This document shows, one piece after another, positions 57,682 through 64,000 of a stretch of DNA of 64,000 nucleotides (positions within the stretch are counted from its first letter, which is position 1; each line of letters begins with the position of its first letter). Both the position numbers and the translations under genes were made by a program. The notes beneath the pieces were generated by a model. That model was not told the origin of the DNA. It did not search any database and saw only the letters and a program-made list of their open reading frames with translations. The stretch is from Pyrus communis (Eukaryota; Streptophyta; Magnoliopsida; Rosales; Rosaceae), in the NCBI RefSeq assembly GCF_963583255.1, contig NC_084819.1, positions 1,805,501-1,869,500 of the forward strand. The letters run 5' to 3'.

Positions 57682-60600
57682 ATGAAGATGGAGGGTGCCC
57701 CCCAGAAGGCCATAGAGGTGAGGGCGTTGGAGGCACTTGGGCAGGGATTTGATTTGAGCAGCGATTTCAGGCTCAAGTTTGCGAAGGGGTTGAAGGGAGG
57801 TGATGGGAGGTTGGTGGTGCTGAACGAGGCTAGTAAGAGGGACATTGTGATTCCAAATGCTGGAGGAGTTGTCATTCCTGGAGTTCCTCAGGATATTAGT
57901 TGCGATAAAGGCGATCGAATTCGGTTCAAATCCGATGTTCTTGAATTAAATCAGGTGAAAATTTCTCAATCTTTGATTGTTTCCTTCTGAGATTTTGCAA
58001 TTTTGTGTTTGGTTTATGGTACTTGTTGTGATTGAGAACTGCTTGATTGAGTTGATTAAACTACTTTCTCTTTTGGAATTCAGGTGCCTTAAGTGCTTAG
58101 ATCGATTTTATTTAATTAATCAAGCTAATCAAGTTGATTAGTATTACTTTAGTTGAAAACCCAATAACATTTCTCGAAAAGTGCTTTTGGTCATTTAAAA
58201 GCACTTTCCAAACGAGCCCCTAGTTTCTAATTTACTGTGGCTAATACTTGGTTAAGAAGACCAGTAAGGATCAAAACACAGTCCAACGGGCAAATCGCAA
58301 AGCTTCTCTCTTCTTCTTCCTTAATTACACAACAAAACTCTAGAGTTAACTACATCTTCTACACTTGCAAGTATTTTCTTGTCTAAGAGTAACTAATCCT
58401 AACAAAAGCTAATCGCGACAACGAGAAGTAAACATAGAATTTTTACAAACAAGTACGAAACTGGAGGGGCCAGCTAGTTTACGCGTTATCGTGGAGTTTG
58501 TAATCTGACAATTGTAATTCTCTATTACTCAAATATCAAAGCCAAAACTGACCTACATAGTATTGGACCATAGGAGGGACTTGTGGAAAATTCACTTTGG
58601 CTGGACCCCTGAGTACGGCAGGGAAAACCAAGTAGTACTGCTAAGGTACAGCCACAGGTATGTGATGCTGAAAATTAGAAAGTGATGCACCGGGGCAATA
58701 AGAAAGCAAGATTCAGTAGATGATGTTTAATAGGCAACAGAATATGATTCAGGGACATTGATAGTGAACTAGACTCGGGAGGTGATGAAATTTGGAGCAT
58801 GTTTGATTTGTAATTTCTTGACCCTTCCCTTCTCTATCGGCCATACCAGGCAACATCTACCTACACAAGCTCCATCAGGTGATAGGGAGGATCCCACAGA
58901 AGTACGAAATTTTGATTGGTCAAACAATCAGATTGGTTGTATTAAGTACAAAAGGATAAAGTTAAATGTAAATACAATGTTGAAACATAGCTATACCACA
59001 ATGAAATAAGGTCTATTCTGTTTTTGTTGTAAGAGGTAGTTGACGTTTTGATTGGAGGTGTGATCCCTATTGTATTACATTCAGGATAAAAAATTTTGCT
59101 TGTCTCTGAAATAGTATGTGTTAGGGAAACTTCATATGCATGCATCTCACTCATGTGGTGGATTAGGTATTGGGGACCGGTTTTGAAGGATATGTTAATA
59201 AAGCAAACATGGCAAAAAATTAGGGTTCTGGAATTTCTAGACCAGCAACAATGCTTTGGAGATTTGGAGTTGTTTTGAGGGTTTGACCTTCTAGTTGGGA
59301 TGAAAAGGATCTGGTTTGGGGTAGTAAATAGGTTAAAAAGTAATTGACTGTACGAAAATGGAGCAGCATGCATGTGAAATGTGGCAGATACAATGCTTTT
59401 GTGGAAAAGAACAAAGGAGGAAGACCCTAGGCATATGTGCCTTCAGTGAACCAAAACTTCTAATCCATTAATTGCGCTCGACCAATGTGAAAGATTTGAT
59501 TACATAGGTACTTTACCTTTTCTTATGGGATTAAAACTGGAAATTCTACTTGGACTAAGGAATTTACTCGAAGGCTAGTATAATATCCCAGCATCCTGAT
59601 ATCCCAACATCCTCACTAGCCCGAGACCAATTGGTCATGGGTGGAGAAGCTCAAACGCTAAGCTTAGAATTCCTGATGTAGGATTCTATACTTTCAACAG
59701 AATCCACTATACTATCAAGTTAATACAGATGAAATACTATGTTTAAGAGAAACAGTTGAATACTCTGTTGTACTATGGTCGAAGTTCTTGTAGAAGTTAG
59801 ATTAACAACAAAAATGGAAAATATAGAGAAAAAATGATGGTACCAAGTTTTGGGTGCTATTGTTTCGCAATACAACATTTTGATCCCCTGTTGCCCTTCC
59901 ATTTTCAGGAAGTCCTGCATTCAGTTCTTTTGTCAATGGTGTTATTTACGTTTAACTGCAGTGTGTTAGTTATTTTAAAACACTATAGATTTCTTATAGC
60001 TGACTGTCTATATAGTTTTTGGTTGGAACATGTATTGCTTCTCCATTGGTAGTCTTTTCGTTCTCCTTCTCTCCTCTTTCCTGTTTATGGAATTATGACA
60101 AACTATATTTTGAATGTTAATTATATGTACTGATTGGTACTTTTTACATGGAAAGAAACATATATTTAAGCCTTAAAACTTATTCCGTTAGTTTTGGTTA
60201 TAATGTTCTTGCAGATGTCGGAGCTACTTAATCAGAAATCTTCTGTGCAAGGGAAAATTCCGTCAGGCTATCTTAATGCCATTTTCGATTTAACTGGAGA
60301 CTGGCTTCAAGATGCTGCAGAAACCAAATCTCTTTCTTTCGATGGTTTCTTCATTTCATTATACTATCTGCACCTAACAGCATCTCCGTTAATATTGCAT
60401 AACAAAGTACAGAAATCTGTTCCATCTCGTTGGGATCCAGCCGCATTATCTAGGTACATATTTCAAAATTGATCTAAAAATTGTCTTTACTCCTTTGCAC
60501 AAATTGGAAGCCTTTTCATCTAAAGAAAGTGCATAACCCTGGAAAACAATACATACTTTAAGGATCTGTTAGGAAAATCTCTACATTGTTTCAGTACGAT

Positions 60601-63600
60601 TTTAACAGATAAACCACTCTGTGTTATGGTTGGAACTTTTGGATTGTATGTTTTTTTTACTTATTTATCAGGGTGTCTTGCCATAACACGATGCTTGTTT
60701 ATGTTTCTTATTTCCCGCTTGGTGCTGACCCCTGTCAATACTGATGCTTATTTATCTGTAGAAAATGAGGTCATTCTAAAGGTTAAGTTGCAGTTAATCG
60801 ATAGCACCTTTGTGCTATTGTCTTAGTTGTACATACTGCATTTGTATTCTATACCATTGTATTTGAGTTCTAATTTCTTATGCTAGAATAATGATCTTGG
60901 AAGCAGAATGTTGCGATGATGATAATAGTTGTGGTGTGATTTTGGTACTGATAAGTTTCAAATGCAGGTTCATCCGTTCATACGGGACACATATAATAAT
61001 AGGAATGGCCGTTGGAGGTCAAGATTTAGTTTGTGTCAAGCAGAAATATTCCTCACCGGTTCCCACAGCCGATGTCAGAAGACGCCTGGAGGATCTTGGG
61101 GATTTCCTATTTTCAGGCGGAAGCCCTTCTTTACTACGGGGAAAAACAAGAGATGGACGACATAAAGTAAGCTGCTAAATTTGTTATTCAATGTTTTATA
61201 ACTTTTTTTCTACATGTAGATATTTGATGAAGGCAACCATTTCTGTAGGTTCCAGATGTATTCGATCCTATTTTGCAGACAAACACTATGCAGTTAACCA
61301 CTTTTCCCGAAACATCAAGCAAGGATGTAAGCAAAAAGATCAAGGACTTTAGTCTGGACAATAACAATCCTAGGCTGTGATTAACTTTTCCTCTTTTTTT
61401 AACTTGAACAGGGTCTTACTATGATTTTCTCAAAACGAGGAGGGGATGTGTTCTCGAATGGTCATTCCAATTGGCTCCAGTCAGTGCTTACTGAACCAGA
61501 AGCTATCAGCTTTAAGTTTGTACCTATTACTTCTCTTCTTACTGGGATTCCAGGAAGTGGCTATCTTAGTCATGCAATCAACTTGTATCTACGTTGTAAG
61601 TTATCCACTGCCCAACCAATGGACTGATGTTCATAAGTTTTACTATTAGGGTTCATATTAATTGCACAGCATGTACCCTACAATGATATCAACACATCTT
61701 TCTTGAGCTTCTTTACCTCAAATGGGCATTTAATGATCCATAATCCTCATCTCAGACAAGCCTGCTCCAGAGGATTTACAACATTTCTTGGAGTTCCAAG
61801 TTCCTAGGCAATGGGCACCTATGTTCTGTGAGATGCCTCTATCGCTTCAACGTAAAAAGGCCACCTGTCCTACCTTGCAATTCAGTTTAATGGGTCCTAA
61901 GATCTATGTTAACTCTACACAGGTGCCTGAATCTCTCTCTCTCTCTCTACATGCACATACACATACACAAGAGTTTGGAAATTGATAGATTTTGAAACTT
62001 TGACTATTAAACTTGAAGCAGAAGAAATCGAAATGATTCAACTACTCTTTGGTTCTAATAGAATAGGAATCATGGCCTGCAGTTACAACACGTCTTGTAA
62101 TTAATAATCTGACTCCATTTTGAATAAGCTTTGAAGTAAAATCCAATTCTGAATTGAATTAAAATAACTAACAGATAAACCACGGCCCATATTTACTGGA
62201 TCAGAAAGGTTTCTTGCTTAGTTTGCAAGCAACATCTTTTCTGTAGATGTGACGTCATTATGTCTAATTTTCAATAGCATACCAAACTTTTGCCTTATTA
62301 GTTACCAAAGTTGATACAAGGATAGCTGCATCTTCACCAAATCTTATCCATCTTAGATGGATTCCGTGCCTTATAAGCCAGGGTTATCGTACGTATGCAT
62401 ATGCATGTTTTACAATTCTACCTCCTCCATAGAATACTTTTCATGCCTTGTCACCCAAAACTGGACTGTGGAGAGATCAAGGCTGGCATGTACCGGCTAT
62501 ATTTAAATATGCAATATCAGTTGGAGATAAACGGAAAGTAATTACAGATGCTGAATGGCAGTGTTCCCTTTTGAAAGTTACACGCATATTTGATATAGTT
62601 TCAATGTCTGTCTGTTCAGTATGCCTAGAGTCGCACCTCAGTCTGACATCTTAAATTCCAATGGGATCTCTTGGGCTTTCTTTAGCAGATTTGGTTTTGT
62701 CCCACAAAAAAGCACTCTTGCTTAAACATGCACTAAACAGAGATGATTAAACAAATCTGAATGAAGTCATACCGTTGTTTTGTTTGTCAACTTCAAATGA
62801 AATCTGCAGTTACGTTACTGCATTGGCTCTATGTACTGTAATAGCTCAAGCACAAACAGTTTGGTCTTGATTATATATGCCTTTTATTCAATTGATTTTC
62901 ATTCCCCATCTAATTTCTATCTATTCAGGTTTCAACCAATCAAAAGCCAGTTGTTGGCCTACGCCTGTACTTAGAAGGGAAAAGACGAAATCGGCTAGCC
63001 CTACATGTACAACATCTCTCGAGCCTTCCAAATACGATGGATCTTTCAGTGGCTAACACCAGCACAAGGCCAAGCTGGTGGCGGGGTTCTGATGACTCTG
63101 AGTTGAGCAACCAGTTCTTAGAGCCAATTAATTGGAAGAGATATTCGAAAATTTGTTCTTCTGTAGTCAAGCATGACCCCAACTGGTTGAAGGGAGATTC
63201 AGATGGCGTGTACATTGTAACTGGTGCACAGCTCCTTAGCAAAGGGAAATGGCCCAAGACAGTACTTCACCTTCGTCTGCATTTTTCCCACGTGCCCAAT
63301 TGTGGAATCCGGAAGACTGAGTGGGCTGCGGTACCAGAGGCTTCTCACAAATCAAGTTTCCTTACGAATCTGAGTACAACGTTCACCTTCACTCAGCGGA
63401 CAGTAACTGATCAGCAAAAACAGGATCCAGCTGCACTTAATTCGGGTGTATATCCAGACGGACCACCCATGCTAAATCACTCATCAAAGCTTCTTAAATA
63501 CGTGGAAACAGCAGAGGTTGTCCGTGGCCCGCATGATGCTCCGGGGCATTGGTTAGTAACAGCTGCTAAACTAGTAAAAGAGGGAGGTAAAATTGGTTTA

Positions 63601-63633
63601 CATGTAAAGTTTGCCTTGTTAGATTATTGGTGA
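57682..63633 (+). CDS. MACPF domain-containing protein (At1g14780/CAD1/NSL1 family)
   Basis: Seven exons: 57,682-57,954, 60,215-60,453, 60,968-61,166, 61,249-61,326, 61,412-61,595, 61,756-61,922 and 62,929-63,633. All introns are GT-AG and in phase; the product is 614 residues, the normal length for plant MACPF proteins (about 560-630). The N-terminus shows GQGFDLSSDFRLKFAKG. The MACPF signature is intact at residues 176-188 (YGTHIIIGMAVGG, exons 2-3 joined). Later landmarks are the PITSLLTGIPGSG motif and the C-terminal GPHDAPGHWLVTAAKL...LHVKFALLDYW. Of the four Arabidopsis members it looks closest to At1g14780. Relatives CAD1 and NSL1 restrain salicylate-dependent cell death; the pore-forming ability of plant members is unproven. 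A second in-frame ATG lies two codons after the first. Intron 1 is 2.26 kb. Confidence 0.93.
58142..58222. repeat. MITE fragment in MACPF intron 1
   Basis: Partial copy of the AGTGCTTTTAAAA family (CGAAAAGTGCTTTTGGTCAT, then TTTAAAAGCACTTTCC). Confidence 0.55.
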
Positions 63634-63684
63634 AGTGCAGTTTTGTTTGTACATTTAGAGTGGAAAGAATAGTAGTCATTCTTT

Positions 63685-63685
<1 letters not shown>

Positions 63686-63725
<40 letters not shown>

Positions 63726-63733
63726 TTTTTTTT
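63686..63733. repeat. Long T-run in the 3' UTR
   Basis: About 39 uninterrupted T, then G and eight T, some 55 bases after the MACPF stop codon. Its length may be unreliable in the assembly. Confidence 0.9.
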
Positions 63734-63754
63734 CATTTCAAGGTTTTTGTATTT

Positions 63755-63760
63755 AATAAA
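63755..63760 (+). terminator. Polyadenylation signal AATAAA
   Basis: A perfect AATAAA 122 bases after the MACPF stop codon, followed by GT/T-rich sequence ('gggtgtatatgtaataatattg'). A usual place for a plant poly(A) signal. Confidence 0.55.
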
Positions 63761-64000
63761 TATTATAAGGGTGTATATGTAATAATATTGTGCATAGGGG
63801 GGAGTTGTTAGAGTAAAATTATATGTAAGGACTAAGGACTGAATGTCTTAGCTCAGTTCTAATACATACCAATTTGGATTACCCAATTGCTGCTTGGTAA
63901 AAGAGGTCTTTGGTTATTTGATTTATTTATCATTTGTTTTGTGTCTATATTCAAATTGGTGAGAAAGAATCCAACATTAGTGGTAGGTGTTAAAAAATGA
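63761..64000. other. Right end of the window, non-coding
   Basis: 3' flank of the MACPF gene. No further gene or clear repeat is seen. Confidence 0.6.

Noticed and set aside
1..64000. tRNA, rRNA, CRISPR or viral genes
   Set aside because: SINE-like B boxes and tRNA-primer sites were seen, but no complete tRNA cloverleaf, rRNA block, spaced repeat array or viral gene.

Overview
This is a dicot nuclear genome window: spliced genes with GT-AG introns, AT-rich spacers and very many nested plant transposons. The repeat families (short MITEs starting AATGCTAAGGGACTCTC, the AGTGCTTTTAAAA family, harbinger-type elements starting GACCATCTCCAACC) suggest Rosaceae, probably apple or pear. That placement is inference from memory, not a search.

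Four host genes look intact: a dCTP pyrophosphatase (DCTPP1 type, 41.6-43.6 kb, +), a vacuolar processing enzyme/legumain with nine exons (31.6-34.0 kb, -), an RNA polymerase I factor of the TAF1B/Rrn7 type with four exons (50.7-54.1 kb, +) and a plant MACPF-domain protein with seven exons (57.7-63.6 kb, +). Broken genes are a second DCTPP1 copy (7.7-20.1 kb), a small membrane/basic protein gene (30.1-30.7 kb), a gene whose first exon resembles the histone H3 tail (45.5-47.5 kb, -) and the 5' part of a cytochrome P450-like gene (49.4-50.5 kb) just upstream of TAF1B.

The main structure is a direct segmental duplication. Bases 1 to about 29,480 (copy A) and about 35,540 to 46,600 (copy B) are homologous in the same order and orientation, with the legumain gene between them. 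Copy B is compact and keeps a working DCTPP1. Copy A is almost three times longer because it took in a solo LTR (2.8-5.3 kb), copia-1 (8.4-13.4 kb), copia-2 on the minus strand (14.1-19.6 kb), a hAT-type MITE (20.3-21.0 kb), copia-3 (21.7-27.0 kb) and a tandem TRIM array (27.0-28.3 kb). Two of the copia elements contain a further harbinger-type insert. The two complete copia elements lie inside the single intron of the dead DCTPP1 copy. Copy B keeps the unoccupied target site for copia-1, copia-2 and the hAT MITE, so these insertions came after the duplication.

The right third (49-64 kb) is lower in large retrotransposons and carries TAF1B and the MACPF gene, separated by a foldback element. 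I see no tRNA or rRNA genes and no CRISPR. The most unusual items are the natural filled/empty-site pair formed by the duplication, the four-LTR TRIM array sharing one target repeat with copia-3, the H3-tail-like exon, and the P450 relic whose two exons still join in frame.
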